Positions 23,501-35,744 of a DNA stretch of 64,000 nucleotides are shown piece after piece. Position 1 is the stretch's first letter. Each line of letters opens with the position of its first letter. Location: positions 57,140,460 to 57,204,459 of the forward strand of contig NC_080072.1 of NCBI RefSeq assembly GCF_949987535.1, written 5' to 3'. Both the position numbers and the translations under genes were made by a program. The notes beneath the pieces were generated by a model. The model worked only from the letters and a program-made list of their open reading frames with translations, made no database searches and was not told where the DNA came from. The stretch is from Balaenoptera acutorostrata. Lineage: Eukaryota; Chordata; Mammalia; Artiodactyla; Balaenopteridae.

Positions 23501-26500
23501 GAGGTGAGGCTTTTGTAGGAAGGAGTTAAGAATGGATAGGGAAGGAAAGTCAGGGGAAGCATCTGCTAAATCAGGCATCGTTACAAGTTACTTTGATATG
23601 TCTTTCTCTCTCTTTTTTTTTTTTAAACTTCTAAGATACTATTAGTACTGGTTTGGCTAAGTTGCATGCTGGGATATTTCTTTAATCACTTGCATTTTGA
23701 GGACACCCAGAAGTCACTAATACAGGTCACATCAAAAGAACTGATAATTTAAGATTACAGAACATAACTGTCCAGCAGCGTAGCCACAGGCTCCTTGGAT
23801 AGCCAATGATCAAGCGTCTGATTGTGTATTTATTGATTTAGCATCCTGCACTTTGATGTGCAGATGGAGGCCACTGATGTCATTACCACTTATCATGTAT
23901 TTATTGACTTCCCAAATAAAGTGAAAAAAACTGTGTGATTTATTAACATATTAAAGCTGTTAAAACTATTAATGCAAATTTCAAGCAAATCTTCCTTAAT
24001 TTAGGTTTTGGGAGAATTTGGTGCAATGACCAGGGTAAGAGAGAACTGCATTCATTTTTAAATTAATTACATATTGGGGAAAAAATCTGTTATTTTACAT
24101 ATCCAGATAGGTTGTCTTTATTACTGTACCCTGTTCATTTCCTTTGTAGAATTTTTAAATTATATACTTGTTTTCTGATGTAATGCCTGTCTTCCTCCAC
24201 CAGACAGTAAGCTTTATGAGTACAGAGACTAAAATTGTTTTATTCATTATAAGTTATAATCAGGACTTAGCATGGTGTCGCCTGTTACAAATAAATACTC
24301 ATTATTTTTAGAATGAGTGAATGAATGAATTAGCAAATACTCTATTCATTTAAAAATAGAAAGAAGTAATACATATCTGGGTATTCCATATTTTATGTCT
24401 AAGAGCTTTCAAAATAAGCCTAATATATTGTTTGAAGTAACTGTACTTTTACTTCATTTCATTACTCCATTCAGGAGGTTTTTGTATCCTTCTAAGTCAC
24501 GAAGAATTTGGGTAAGATTATTTGTCAAAGGAGAAGGGAACTAAGTCCTTTACATACGTTCATTTTTAATACAATAACCATATGAAATAGGTGCCAATTT
24601 ACAAATGAAAAACAGCTTCAAACGAAGGTCCAAAACTTTTTTTTTATCATGCCAGTATAATATAGTGGTTAAGCACACAGCCTTGGAGTTGGACTGTGTC
24701 CGTAGGAGAGATAACTTAATTTAGGTCTCAGTTTCCTCATCTTTAAAATGGAGAATAATACTATCTATCTCTTTAGACTATGATGAAGAATAATGTATTC
24801 CAAGTTCTTCCCACAGTAACTGGCACAAATGTTCTGGTTTTAACTGATTTTAACTGATTTTAACTAGTGTCATCCTGTCACAGAGAATTTGATTCCCTTT
24901 AGGAGTACTGAGAAACATTAGTGCCTATAATTACCAGATTTGGGACTCAGTCTTTGTGGTAATTTCACCAAGGTCATACTGTCTTCTAAGACTCTTGGCA
25001 GTCAGCCAGCTGGATCTCCCTGTTGATACCTCTTCTTCAACATATGTTATGGCTTCTCCCCTCCAGACATCAATATATAGTAACTTATGTTTCAAAGCCA
25101 TTTTCTGTAAGTTCTGTGCCTGATGGATGATTCTTACTTTTTAAATAATTCACATTTAATTACACAATACATGAATGTGTTATTTTTGTAAAAAATGGAA
25201 ATATTACCAATGAGACTTTTGATTGCTATCCTTCATGCCTGTCCCCTCTCCTTCCCTGCCTACTCTTCTCACCAGTGTAGTCCTGTGCATGCATATGTGT
25301 GTGTCCTTCCAAATTCTTATGTGCATTTATTATACATATTGATAGGACCCTATAGAAACTATTATATGTGTTCATGTTAACATGAAAGGTATCATACTTT
25401 ACTTTCTGCAGTTTGCTTTTTTTAGTGGTGTGGTTCAATGATATTATCTTGGAGATCTATATTAGTAAAGAGATTTCGCTTGTTATTTCAGTACTGAATG
25501 GTATTCCAAATTAATAACAAAGTTGTATATTTAGCTACCTTCTTCTGAATAGACATTTAGGTTTTTCCCAGTTCATTGCTACTATAAACAACCTTATGTG
25601 TGTCTACTAGTATACAAGTACCAGTAGTTCTCTAGGACAGTGGTTTTCAATGGGACAATTTTGCCCCCCGCCCCCCCCCCCCAGGGGACTTTTAGCAATG
25701 TCTGGAGACATTTTTGGTTGTTACAAGGTGGGAGATGGATGTGCAACTGGCATCTAGTGGGTAAAGGCTAGGAATGCTGCTAAAAATCCTACAATGCAAA
25801 GGACAACTCCCAACAAAGAATTACCCAGTCTAAAACATCAAAGCCAATGCCACATTTTGGGCCTTTTGTTGACACAATGGATTTCTGAATCAGTTAACTT
25901 ATCCTTAAAATAACAGTAATTTATTATTTTTCATGACTTTGTGGATTAGATAGGAAATTCCTGAGACCATATAGCTGGACAGTTGGTATGTCTGGAAGAG
26001 CCAAGGTGCTTCACTCGTGTCCAGCAGTTGGTACCAACAGCCATCTAAGATGCCTCAGTTTTCTTCCCTGTGGCCTGTCATCCTCCAGCAGCCTAGACCA
26101 ACTCACTTACATGGTCAGGGCATTGTTCCAAGAGAGTAAAAAGTGGAAACCGACGATGGCTTTATTGAGACCTGAACCTAGAATTCACTCAGTGTTGCTT
26201 CTCACACTCAGAATTCACATAGCATCACTTCTGCTGCATTCTATTTGTCAGTGCAAGTTGTAAAGCCAATCCATATCCAAGACAGGGGAATAGACTGTAC
26301 CTCTGGGTAGGAGGAGCAGCTTCTACCAAGTCACACTGAGCAGAATTGGTGATGTAAGGGTTAGAAGATAAGTGTGAAGTAGTTGGAGTTTTAGAATGGT
26401 ATAAAACTGACTGACAGTGTTCTTAGACCTAATGGAAATACCAAAGACCTAATGGGAAAACTGAAGCAAACTAATTATGAGGGAAATGATTCAGTCTATT

Positions 26501-28750
26501 TTTATTGATAAATGCCAAAAAAAAAAATCACAGGTCACTTATATTATCACAGCACATATTACATTATATTTTATTATAAAGATCTGTGTGAATCCTTATC
26601 TTTTTGTCCATGGTGTCTAGAACATAAGAACTCAATAATTTTTTGTGGAATTAAGCTGAAATGACCACATGCCAACCAAACAATTCTGTTGGCCCTTGGC
26701 AGTTGCAGGTTTAACATTCCAGGATTTGACTATTCAAGAGTGGTCCTGAAGGTCCATGATGTGATGTCATTTATAATTGCTGAGGCATAAATATAAATCA
26801 TGCTGTGAGGCTGGTATGCTAAAAAGGACTCTTAGCCATGGAGTGAACTCAGTTCAGTGTCAACATCTTTACCTCAACACAGCTTCAATGTTTTCAGCCT
26901 ATCAGGAGTGAAATCTCATTAGTGAAATCTTATGAAAGTGTCTCTTAATTTTCAATTTTACTTCACTGCATTTTATAAAGACAATTAACATGCTATAGTG
27001 GCATATGTCCATGTAAAATTTGTGAAGATCTCCGGATCTGTAGCTGTGGCTGAGTCACAGGCAGACAAGTGTGCCCAAGCTTCCACATGGAACAACCACC
27101 AGAAATGTCTCTATCTCAGGGATACAATTAGAGTATGTTTTGAAAAGCGGAGCCACAGTTCTGGTGAGTACCACTGGACAGGCAGTCCAACCTCTTTTGC
27201 CTTTCCTTACTTGCTGTGTAGCCAGAACTATAAACTCCTGGGCCCAATCTCAGAGAGAGACCCTGTGTGCAGAGCTGGACCATGAATCCTGAAAAGTAGT
27301 CAACAGTTAGAATTTGTGCTTATCTCTCACGACTACTCAGTGACTTCTTTTTTTATTTTTAAAAATTTTGTAACCACGTTATTGAGATATAATTCACACA
27401 CCATTCACAGTCACTTCTTCAGGGCTCTGCTGCCAAGTAAAAATGGAGTCAATGATAATGCTTTGGTCCATTTTATTTTTTGTTTTCAAAGCAAAGGTAC
27501 TTCTGCTCAAGAGGATCCTGGGGTATTGTACCCATTTTAAATGTACTTTCGTTTTATTTTTATTATTATTCATTTAAGTTTATGAATGTTAAGGGCAGCC
27601 AAATCTGTTTTATAAAACTGTAGGAACAATAACAGAGCAGGGTAACTTTCAATGTGCATTTTATAATATACTATAGGAAAAGCATTGGATTAAAATTCTT
27701 GATGTCCTTTGTCCCCCCACCCCCGCTTTTTTGCACCTGGCATATTATAATCTATAATCTATTTTTATTCTCTATGCCAGGTGATTCTGCAAAGGAAGAT
27801 TACAGAATAAGAATACTTAAATACCTAAAATGAAATAGTTACATTTAGTAATCCCTGTATTTCTAGTTGCAAGAAAATGTAAGATATATGGTTTGGTATC
27901 ATTCTGTTTAAAATGTATTACAGGAGGAAGTCTAACAGGAGCTGTATTTAATCCAGCTTTGGCACTTTCACTACATTTCAAGTGTTTTGATGAAGCATTC
28001 CTTCAATTTTTTATAGTATATTGGCTGGCTCCTTCTTTAGGTAAGCATATTTTTATTTAATATGATTAAAATATTAGAATATTTTAAATATGATATGGAA
28101 TGTCACTGTAACATGTCAATTTCCAAAGCCAGAGTAGGAACAGACAGAAAAGAAAAAAGGTAGGAAATGTTATGCCTGAAATAACATTTTATTTTGTGTA
28201 GTATCCTTTAAAACGTCTTTTATCTTCAAAGAAACAAATTACCTAGTTAAGGATAGTCAGTTTGAGGTCTGATACCACTTTAAGAAGCCCTCAGATATGA
28301 GGGCAAAAAAGTGAGGAGTAATTATTTCCATTAAAAAATAATCTTTTTTTTTTGCTAAAGGAATTTGTTTTTTTCAAGTGTGTGAGCTCCAAATAAAATA
28401 ATATTTAGTTCATTTGACTCATTTTACAGAAGGGCATCTCATGAAACAATGCAGAACTATAATAAATGTAGTTTTAAAATTTTCCACAAGTTGCATTCCT
28501 ATTATCTCTATCTGGATCAGATATGTAAAATTCCTCTTTTCAGGTAGGTCAAATAACATAAAAAAGTTATAACTGTAATCATGATATGCATTTCCTTATG
28601 TAAGTTATCAGCATTTCTTGATTTTGTTTAGTCATTTGCTTTAAGCCTGACTATAATTCATAACTATAAATGAATATGAGGATAGCTGGCCTTCTGTTAG
28701 TTCATCCTTCTTTTTATCCAGTTTGCATTTTGTTTCTTGTTGCTCATTTC

Positions 28751-28782
<32 letters not shown>

Positions 28783-31753
28783 ATTTATTTATTTATTTTT
28801 GGCTGTGTTGGGTCTTCGTTTCTGTGCGAGGGCTTTCTCCAGTTGCGGCGAGTGGGAGCCACCCTTCATCGCGGTGCGCGGGCCTCTCACTATCGCGGCC
28901 TCTCTTGTTGCGGAGCACAGGCTCCAGACGCGCAGGCTCAGTAGTTGTGGCTCACGGGCCCAGTCGCTCTGCGGCATGTGGGATCTTCCCAGACCAGGGC
29001 TCGAACCCGTGTCCCCTGCATTGGCAGGCAGATTCTCAACCACTGCGCCACCCGGGAAGCCCGTTGCTCATTTCTTTAAAAAAAAAAAGGGGGTGGGGAG
29101 GAGGGTACTTATAGGAGAGAACATAGGCATAACAGGTTTGAATAGCCATCATACTTCACTCCTTCCATTCACCTTCCATTCCTTTCATTTAGGAATTTTC
29201 CTCACATTTAGTATCTGTTATGCTCAGCAATATCTATAGGCCTAAACATGAAGAATATCAGAGAAAACCTGTATTTTAAAATGCTAATAATGGTAGCTTT
29301 TTTTCATCTATTGATTACTAGTATTTTCCAATAAGTTCTTTAAATTTTCTCTGCTCTTAACTTTTAAGAAGTAAAAAAGGTCACTGAAGTTCATGAAGAA
29401 GTTAAAAAGGTCACTAATTGGACCAGTCTACTTGTTTTTATATGGAAAAATTCTCTTAATATGTCTTATTTGAAATGAACATATATTATTAACATTATAT
29501 ATTTGTTAATGTGCTCCAACTACAATTTTAACAGTAGGCCCATGATACTAAGGAATTATGTCATTCACTACTTGAAAAAAACCTAAAAAGTAGGCCTTTC
29601 CAAAATAATTTTAAAAGAAAAAAGAAACAGAAGTCATTGCCATTCTCTGTAAAAAGACCATGACTTTTTTTTCATTAAACACATTTTCTAGCCTAAATCA
29701 CTTGATAACTTCTTCCTGGAAGAACATACTGGAAAAAAGTCTCATGACAGATTAAAAAAAAGGAGCAATCACTTCTGCCCCTTTAGCAAATATACAGACC
29801 AGAGAGTAGTAGGGTAGGAAAACAGACTATATTCTCTTCATGATAGTGTGGTGCAAACAGGAAGATAACATTACTTGTTGCTGTTACCAAAACATTTTAA
29901 AGAACCCCTTATCCAAAAAACAATCCAAATATGAAAACGAAAAACAAATATACTTTTATTTCTTTGCTTCCTATTCAAGGGATCTTTTAAAAATGGAATT
30001 GGGATCAAACGTTTTTGCAATTATGTATGGCCCTAATTAGCTTGTTGAAAATATACATTCAAAGATTCTTCCTTTGTTAACCTAAGGATCTCCTAGCTTT
30101 TTCTAAACAGACCCAAACAAAATTTCTGTTCTAGTTCTTCATTTAAAGAGCCACGTTCCTATACTGCTTTAAGAGGTTTGTGAATGAGAAACAATATAGA
30201 AATAATTCGATAGATGTGGATAAAAGACATGTGACTAAATGGCAGTTTTTAGAATACTAAATTCTGGCTTGCCACTGACTTTTGTCATACACTGAAATTA
30301 CATTCCCACTGGGGAAAAAAATGGCCTCAAATGAAGTAGGGTCACTATTTAACTCTAAGAAGGATAAGAAAAATAAATTTTATTTTTACAAGAGTCATTC
30401 AAAGAGCTAAGAGATGAGGAGTCGAAGCAAACAAACACTAGGCAGTGCCACAGAGTGCGACAGAGGAGAGTAATCGCAAGATACCTATCTTCTTTCCCTT
30501 CCTGACCAAGCAGGGAGCCAACTATTCTTGGAAGACACGGTCCTTGTTCTTTCTTGTTTCTCTTCATAGCGGAGATAATTATAATTCCTTTAATGGGCCC
30601 TGCCATCTTCCCCAATTAATAAAATGTTAGAAATGTGACTATAAGAATGTATATAAGTTCTCTAGCTTACACATTTCATATAATAAAAATTAGCAAATTC
30701 TATTTGCTTCTATGAAACTGCAACTCCATTTTTAGAAAGTTTTAAATGTAATGTCTTATTTTCTAGCTCTGACTTTATAAAGAATATGTCAAATTTTGTG
30801 GATTTATTAACAGATTGTTTCTGACTTTTTAAAAAATCTAAAGCCTTTGGTTGCAAATCAGATTCATCTTTCAAAAATATGTTAAGCTATCCAAATGCTA
30901 GTCAAACCTTAAGGTTTCCTCTTGTTAGCAAACAGGAGTAAACTATCAAATCTGCATGTGACAAAAACACATTCTTAATCTAAGTTTAAACTGATTTAGA
31001 GCTTTAAGCCTACATACCTTCAGATAAAAACATTAACCATTGCAGACTTCTCTGTTAGACAGTGATTTGAGTCCTGTGCCTAAATCTCCTCTGTCCCTAT
31101 TTCCCACTGAAAAATTTTAAATCTTAAAAAATGTTTTTAAAAAAAATCACATTTTTTACATATATATATATGCTAGTTTAGATTTATCTGGCATGACCTC
31201 AAAAATGAAGATTTGCTAATATGTGATTTTTTAAAGAACATTTATATTTAAGGTTTAAAATGTCAACTGAAGTTTTCTTTCAGATACTTTGCTTATTAAT
31301 ACAGCTCTAAAAGCTATTAATGGTTGAGACTAAAATGGAGACCCAAGTCCAGAGTTTCTCACTCAGCAAGTCAGTAATGGAGCCAGAACTAGAACTCCAG
31401 ATCTATTTTATTTATCCTTTGAATTCATTGTTTAGATCCTACTGGTTTTTCCAAGTACATACTGTTTTTAAGGATTCATGGTTGAAGAAAAATAATATGA
31501 GAATATTGTATTTTAAAATACCTACATGTTTCATGTAGAATTGATGTAGCTAATTCTTTTAAACATAGCTCTACAAATCTCTAGGTATGTAATTGTATAT
31601 AATCTTAAATTATAACCACTGAATGATTATGAACTTCCTTAGGGATTTTGTTTTTACTGTATTTTTCTTTCAGGTATATTGCTGATGATTTTGATGTTCA
31701 GTTTTTTCCTTCCATGGCTGTATAACAACCATACAATTAATAAAAAGGAGTAA
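19947..31753 (+). CDS. AQP11: Aquaporin-11, complete three-exon coding sequence
   Basis: Intracellular superaquaporin of the ER membrane, a channel for water and, per the literature, glycerol or hydrogen peroxide; loss in mice gives polycystic kidneys. I joined 19947-20565, 27924-28040 and 31674-31753. Both introns are GT-AG and phase 1, and the product is 271 residues, the usual length for this family. Visible features are the first pore box as NPC (residues 99-101) instead of NPA, which is the AQP11 hallmark; the second box NPA at 216-218; and Cys227, the residue reported as mutated in a mouse Aqp11 kidney mutant. Six hydrophobic segments are present, near 17-35, 46-60, 78-96, 118-140, 165-184 and 190-206, with a last one at 236-261. 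There is an N-H-T sequon at 264-266 and a lysine-rich NKKE tail. The start ATG opens the only long frame in the CpG island. No frameshift or stop was seen; the gene looks intact. Confidence 0.97.
22100..22272. mobile_element. MER5A-like hAT (Charlie) nonautonomous transposon
   Basis: Terminal inverted repeats cagtggttctcaa and ctgagaaccactg, with an internal sequence including atcacctagggagtg. 173 bp. No coding capacity. Confidence 0.75.
22535..22735 (+). repeat. MIR SINE
   Basis: Well-preserved MIR core (aagtgaggctcagaaaagtg, caaggtcacacagctag). Confidence 0.75.
22780..23175 (+). mobile_element. LINE-1 3' fragment
   Basis: End of ORF2 region (ttcagccatgaaaaggaatg) through L1 3'UTR (gattgaacattgtgactgt) to the terminal A-rich part. 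Confidence 0.7.
24165..24335 (+). repeat. L2 3' end
   Basis: L2 terminal text (cagacagtaagctttatgag ... aataaatactcattatt..gaatgaatgaat). Confidence 0.6.
24645..24835 (+). repeat. MIR SINE
   Basis: atagtggttaagcacacag at the head and ctcagtttcctcatcttta in the core. Confidence 0.7.
24838..24866 (+). repeat. 10-bp tandem repeat, about three units
   Basis: ttttaactga repeated nearly three times in a row. Confidence 0.85.
25100..25630 (-). mobile_element. Old L1 3' region
   Basis: Reverse L1M-type text (ggtattccaaattaataac, agacatttaggtttttccc). Family inferred. Confidence 0.45.
25638..25855 (-). mobile_element. MER20-like hAT transposon
   Basis: Inverted-repeat start cagtggttttcaa, then agcaatgtctggagacattt and cctacaatgcaaaggacaac in the MER20 order (reverse). 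It holds a run of 12 C at 25671-25682. The second MER20-like copy at 56757-56965 is the opposite orientation. Confidence 0.75.
25856..27923. other. AQP11 intron 1, distal part, unassigned
   Basis: No repeat named with confidence. Open frames at 25988-26263 and 26998-27292 lack family signatures and splice context. Confidence 0.35.
27924..28040 (+). CDS. AQP11: AQP11 coding exon 2
   Basis: 117 bp between acceptor ttacag and donor gtaagc, entered and left in phase 1. It encodes residues 207-245, with the second pore box NPA (216-218) and Cys227. It is preceded by a 7358-bp intron full of old repeats and followed by a 3633-bp intron. Confidence 0.96.
28041..31673 (+). other. AQP11: AQP11 intron 2
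   Basis: 3633 bp, phase 1, GTAAGC donor, strong pyrimidine tract before the acceptor. One CHR SINE sits at 28754-29062. In 29078-31670 I see AT-rich sequence without a recognisable element. Confidence 0.9.
28754..29062 (-). repeat. CHR SINE with perfect target duplication
   Basis: Reverse full-length copy with T-rich tail at the left. Exact 15-bp duplication gttgctcatttcttt at 28739-28753 and 29063-29077. It is antisense to AQP11 in intron 2. Low divergence from other long copies suggests a young insertion. Confidence 0.92.
31674..31753 (+). CDS. AQP11: AQP11 coding exon 3
   Basis: 80 coding bases after a good polypyrimidine acceptor (tttttctttcag). Encodes Gly246 (split codon) through Glu271 and a TAA stop. 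It holds the last membrane segment, an N-H-T sequon and the NKKE tail, which resembles but does not equal the KKXX ER-retrieval motif. Confidence 0.95.
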
Positions 31754-32275
31754 CTATTCTAAAAGACTAAGTTTCAGGACAGTCAAGATGGATGTGATAA
31801 AGATTTTATCACCTAATACTCACACACTGGCTGCACTGGATTCGTCAATGTTATCTTCCTTTGAAGAAACTGCCTTAGAGTTTTCATCACTGGGACTTAA
31901 AAAAAAATTACTGTGAAAATAAGGTATCCTGTGTTTTTCAGTTAAGACTTGTTCTTTTAAGCGTGTATTAAATGCTGCTAGAAAAGACTCTTTAAATATA
32001 AATCTCAAGTGATAATTGTTAATTTTGATGAAAAAGAAATTGAGTACAGGGTGAGAAGGGAAGGGAAGGTGATGGTAGGACCAAGAAAGAGTATGTGTAT
32101 CATGTGTCACTTGAATGAACAAGATTTTTAACCAAAGTACAAACAGTCATGCTTACAAAACTGGAGAGAAGATACTTTTCAGCCACTACCTCACACAGTG
32201 ATACCATCAGCAGTGTCATCTTTCAATAGGAAAGTTGCTTTTGGAAGTAGATTATATACCTACTCATACTCAAGG
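31754..32275 (+). other. AQP11: AQP11 3'UTR (proximal part) and flank
   Basis: Sequence after the AQP11 stop with no repeat I recognise. The variant poly(A) signal ATTAAA at 31967-31972 is the first candidate. A canonical AATAAA occurs at 34348-34353, beyond the LINE-1 insertion. Which one is used cannot be told from sequence. Confidence 0.5.
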
Positions 32276-32290
32276 GGGTTCCTGAATTTT

Positions 32291-32928
32291 TTTTTTTTTA
32301 ACATCTTTATTGAAGTTTAATTGCCTTACAATAGTGTGTTAGCTTCTGCTTTATAACAAAGTGAATCAGTTATACATATACAATATGTTCCCATTTCTTT
32401 CCCCTCTTGCATCTCCCTCCCTCCCACCCTCCCCATCCCACCCCTCTAGGTGGTCACAAAGCACCGAGCTGATCTCCCTGTGCTGTGCGGCTGCTTCCCA
32501 CTAGTTATCTATTTTACATTTGGTAGTGTATATATGTCCATGACACTCTCTTACCCTGTCACATCTCACCCCACCCCCTCCCCATATCCTCAAGTCCATT
32601 CTCTAGTAGGTCTGTGTCTTTATTCCCGTCTTGCCACTAGGTTCTTCATGGCCTTTTTTTTTTTTTTTTTCCCTTAGATTCCGTATATATGTGTTAGCAT
32701 ACTGTATTTGTTTTTCTCTTTCTGACTTACTTCACTCTGTATGACAGACTCTAACTCCACCCATCTCATTACAAATACCTCCATTTCATTTCTTTTTATG
32801 GCTGAGTAATATTCCATTGTATATATGTGCCACATCTTCTTCATCCATTCATCTGTCGATGGACATTTAGGTTGCTTCCATGTCCTGGCTATTGTAAATA
32901 GAGCTGCAATGAACATTTTGGTACATGA

Positions 32929-32967
<39 letters not shown>

Positions 32968-34255
32968 TGGCTGTGTTGGGTCTTAGTTTCTGTGCGAGGG
33001 CTTCCTCTAGTTGTGGCAAGCGGGGGCCACTCTTCATCGCGGTGCGCGGGCCTCTCACTCTCGCGGCCTCTCTTGTTGCGGAGCACAGGCTCCAGATGCG
33101 CAGGCTCAGTAATTATGGCTCACGGGCCCAGCTGCTCTGTGGCATGTGGGATCTTCCCAGACCAGGGCTCGAACCCGTGTCCCCTGCATCGGCAGGCAGA
33201 TTCTCAACCACTGCACCACCAGGGAAGCCCCGTACATGACTCTTTTTGACCTATGGTTTTCTCAGGGTATATGCCCAGTAGTGGGATTGCTGGGTCATAT
33301 GGTAGTTCTATTTGTAGTTTTTTAAGGAACCTCCATACTGTTCTCCATAGTGGCTGTATCAATTTACATTCCCACCAACAGTGCAAGAGTGTTCCCTTTC
33401 CTCCACACCCTCTCCAGCATTTATTGTTTCTAGATTTTTTGATGATGGCCATTCTGACCGGTGTGAGATGATATCTCATTGTAGTTTTGATTTGCATTTC
33501 TCTAATGATTAATGATGTTGAGCATTCTTTCATGTGTCTGTAGGCCATCTGTATATCTTCTTTGGAGAAATGTCTATTTAGATCTTCTGCCCATTTTTGG
33601 ATTGGGTTGTTCGTTTTTTTGTTATTGAGCTGCATGAGCTGCTTGTAAATCTTGGAGATTAATCCTTTGTCAGTTGCTTCATTTGCAAATATTTTCTCCC
33701 ATTCTGAGGGTTGTCTTTTGGTCTTGTTTATGGTTTCCTTTGCTGTGCAAAAGCTTTTCAGTTTCATTAGGTCCCATTTGTTTATTTGTGTTCTTATTTC
33801 CATTTCTCTGGGAGCTGGGTCAAAAAGAATCTTGCTGTGATGTATGTCATAGAGTGTTCTGCCTATGTTTTCCTCTAAGAGTTTGATAGTGTCTGGCCTT
33901 ACACTTAGGTCTTTAATCCATTTTGAGTTTATTTTTGAGCATGGTGTCAGGGAGTGTTCTAATTTCATACTTTTACATGTTCCTGTCCAATTTTCCCAGC
34001 ACCACTTATTGAAGAGGCTGTCTTTTCTCCACTGTATATGCTTGCCTCCTTTATCAAAGATAAGTTGACCATATGTGTGTGGGTTTATCTCTGGGCTTTC
34101 TATCCTGTTCCATTGATCTATATTTCTGTTTTTGTGCCAGTACCAAACTGTCTTGATTACTGAAGCTTTGTAATATAGTCTGAAGTCAGGGAGCCTGATT
34201 CCCCCAGCTCCATTTTTCGTTCTCAAGATGGCTTTGGCTATTCGGGGTCTTTTGT
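32291..34255 (-). mobile_element. 5'-truncated LINE-1 with long open ORF2 remnant
   Basis: Bounded by a 15-bp direct repeat gggttcctgaatttt at 32276-32290 and 34256-34270, with poly-T (tail) at the left. The - strand carries the C-terminal part of L1 ORF2: an open frame from the 5' truncation to a SINE at 33231, and then the conserved end (YSAIKRNEM.. SEVSQKEKNKY) to the stop at 32674-32676, followed by the 3'UTR. It lacks the endonuclease and most of the reverse transcriptase, so it cannot move by itself. Confidence 0.93.
32937..33231 (-). repeat. CHR SINE nested in the LINE-1
   Basis: Reverse copy with duplicated target gtacatgactcttttt at 32921-32936 and 33232-33247. The insertion plus one target copy is 311 bp. 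Confidence 0.93.
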
Positions 34256-34270
34256 GGGTTCCTGAATTTT

Positions 34271-35230
34271 AAATATATTCTAATCTAAAATATTTTCTCT
34301 AAATAGACAATCTCACTAGCTTTAGGCAAACTGTCATTCTTTAGTAGAATAAAGCACTCATACAAAGTATAAGCTTTTCACATGCTCATCTGACTGAACA
34401 GCTACCTTATGAAGTAGGTAGGGCATGTATTTTTAATCTCCATTTAACAGATAAGGAAATGAAGTCTAGAAGGGGGTTTACTGCTTTGCCCAAGGTCAAA
34501 TACAGCCAAATACCATCTTTAAACTTCTACTTCAATACAAAAAAATATTCTCCGTCATCAAGACTAAAGGAAAATTGAAGATTATAAAGAAACATTAAAT
34601 ACTTTATAATGTTACAATCTGTTTAGGAATTAACAGCTTTTTTTTTTTAGGCTTAAAGAACCTTCAAGTTTTCCTCTATTAGAAGCTTTCTTTTATTGTA
34701 TATCTACTTTTTTTTTTTTTATTCCCCCCCTGTATGTCTACTTTTTATTAAAAGTTCAGATGATAAAAGGTTAAGTATGTTTCTCTTCAAAGGAATTCCA
34801 TTATCAGAGTTAAAACTGAAAGCAAAAAAAAAGGGGGGGAGGGGTGAAATAAGATCTGTTTGAGTAATAATCAATTAAGCAACTGATAAACTGCCAGGTG
34901 ATCTAAGTGCTGCTTGGTGATCAGCCTGTTATAGTCACTCTCTTTACACCTGCAGACTGAACCAGACTGCTGCAGGCTACCCAACAAGGCAGCCAGTTTG
35001 ATGGTCATGGACTTTGACTCTTGAACTTATGAATACATACCGTAGTATTTTCTATTTTAAAAAGCAGAGTTCATAAAATTGCAACAATGGCTAAATGCAG
35101 TCTCTGACTTGTTTTATTTGGCCTGCACAGTATTTAAAACAAAATAACAAGCTAGTTATTGTAAGTTTTTAAACCACACAAAAATCCATAGTTCTAGCTT
35201 CTCTTGAAAAAAAATCAAAAGATCAGTCAA
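34271..35230. other. Intergenic, with MIR scrap and low complexity
   Basis: A MIR-type piece lies at about 34385-34510 (aacagataaggaaatgaag). Several A- and T-runs at 34630-34840. No gene. Confidence 0.4.
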
Positions 35231-35518
35231 GGGCTTCCCTGGTGGCGCAGTGGTTGAGAGTCTGCCTGCCGATGCAGGGGACATGGGTTCGAGCCCTGGT
35301 CTGGGAAGATCCCACATGCCGCGGAGCAACTGGGCCCGTGAGCCACAGCTACTGAGCCTGCGCGTCTGGAGCCTGTGCTCCGCAACGAGAGAGGCCGCGA
35401 TAGTGAGAGGCCCGCGCACCGTGATGAAGAGTGGGCCCCGCTCTCCGCAACTGGAGAAAGCCCTCGCGCAGAAACGAAGACCCAACACAACCAAAAAAAA
35501 AAAAAAAAAAAAAAAGGG
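35231..35518 (+). repeat. CHR SINE, young
   Basis: Full copy with a 20-plus A tail. Flanks cagtcaa at 35224-35230 and 35519-35525 (at least 7 bp). Confidence 0.88.
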
Positions 35519-35744
35519 CAGTCAATATTAGGCCTGACTTCTGCTATTACAAGGACACAAAATGACTGGTCCCTTCAAAATAGTCCCTTTGCCACTCCCT
35601 ATGTCTTCCAAACATGAAGCTGAATTTCACTTATTATTTCATGGCTGTTTTTCTTATAGGAATTTTTTTTATTCATGTCTCTTTATCATGAGACTGTGGT
35701 TTAAGAAAATTGAGCATTAATTTGTGAAAATACCCAGCCCTCTA

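Larger units (their letters stand above)
20566..27923 (+). other. AQP11: AQP11 intron 1
   Basis: 7358 bp, phase 1, GT-AG. Contains fossils listed separately (MER5A-like, MIR, L1, L2, MER20-like). The stretches 20630-22095, 23176-24160 and 25860-27900 show no repeat or gene I can name. Confidence 0.9.

Noticed and set aside
28723..29239. Overlapping frames of 73-146 residues around 28.7-29.2 kb, and similar ones at every SINE
   Set aside because: They are translations of the CHR SINE body, which is GC-rich and lacks stops; the same peptides recur at each copy.
31820..32122. 100-residue - strand frame just after AQP11
   Set aside because: It is antisense to the probable AQP11 3'UTR and has no recognisable family feature.
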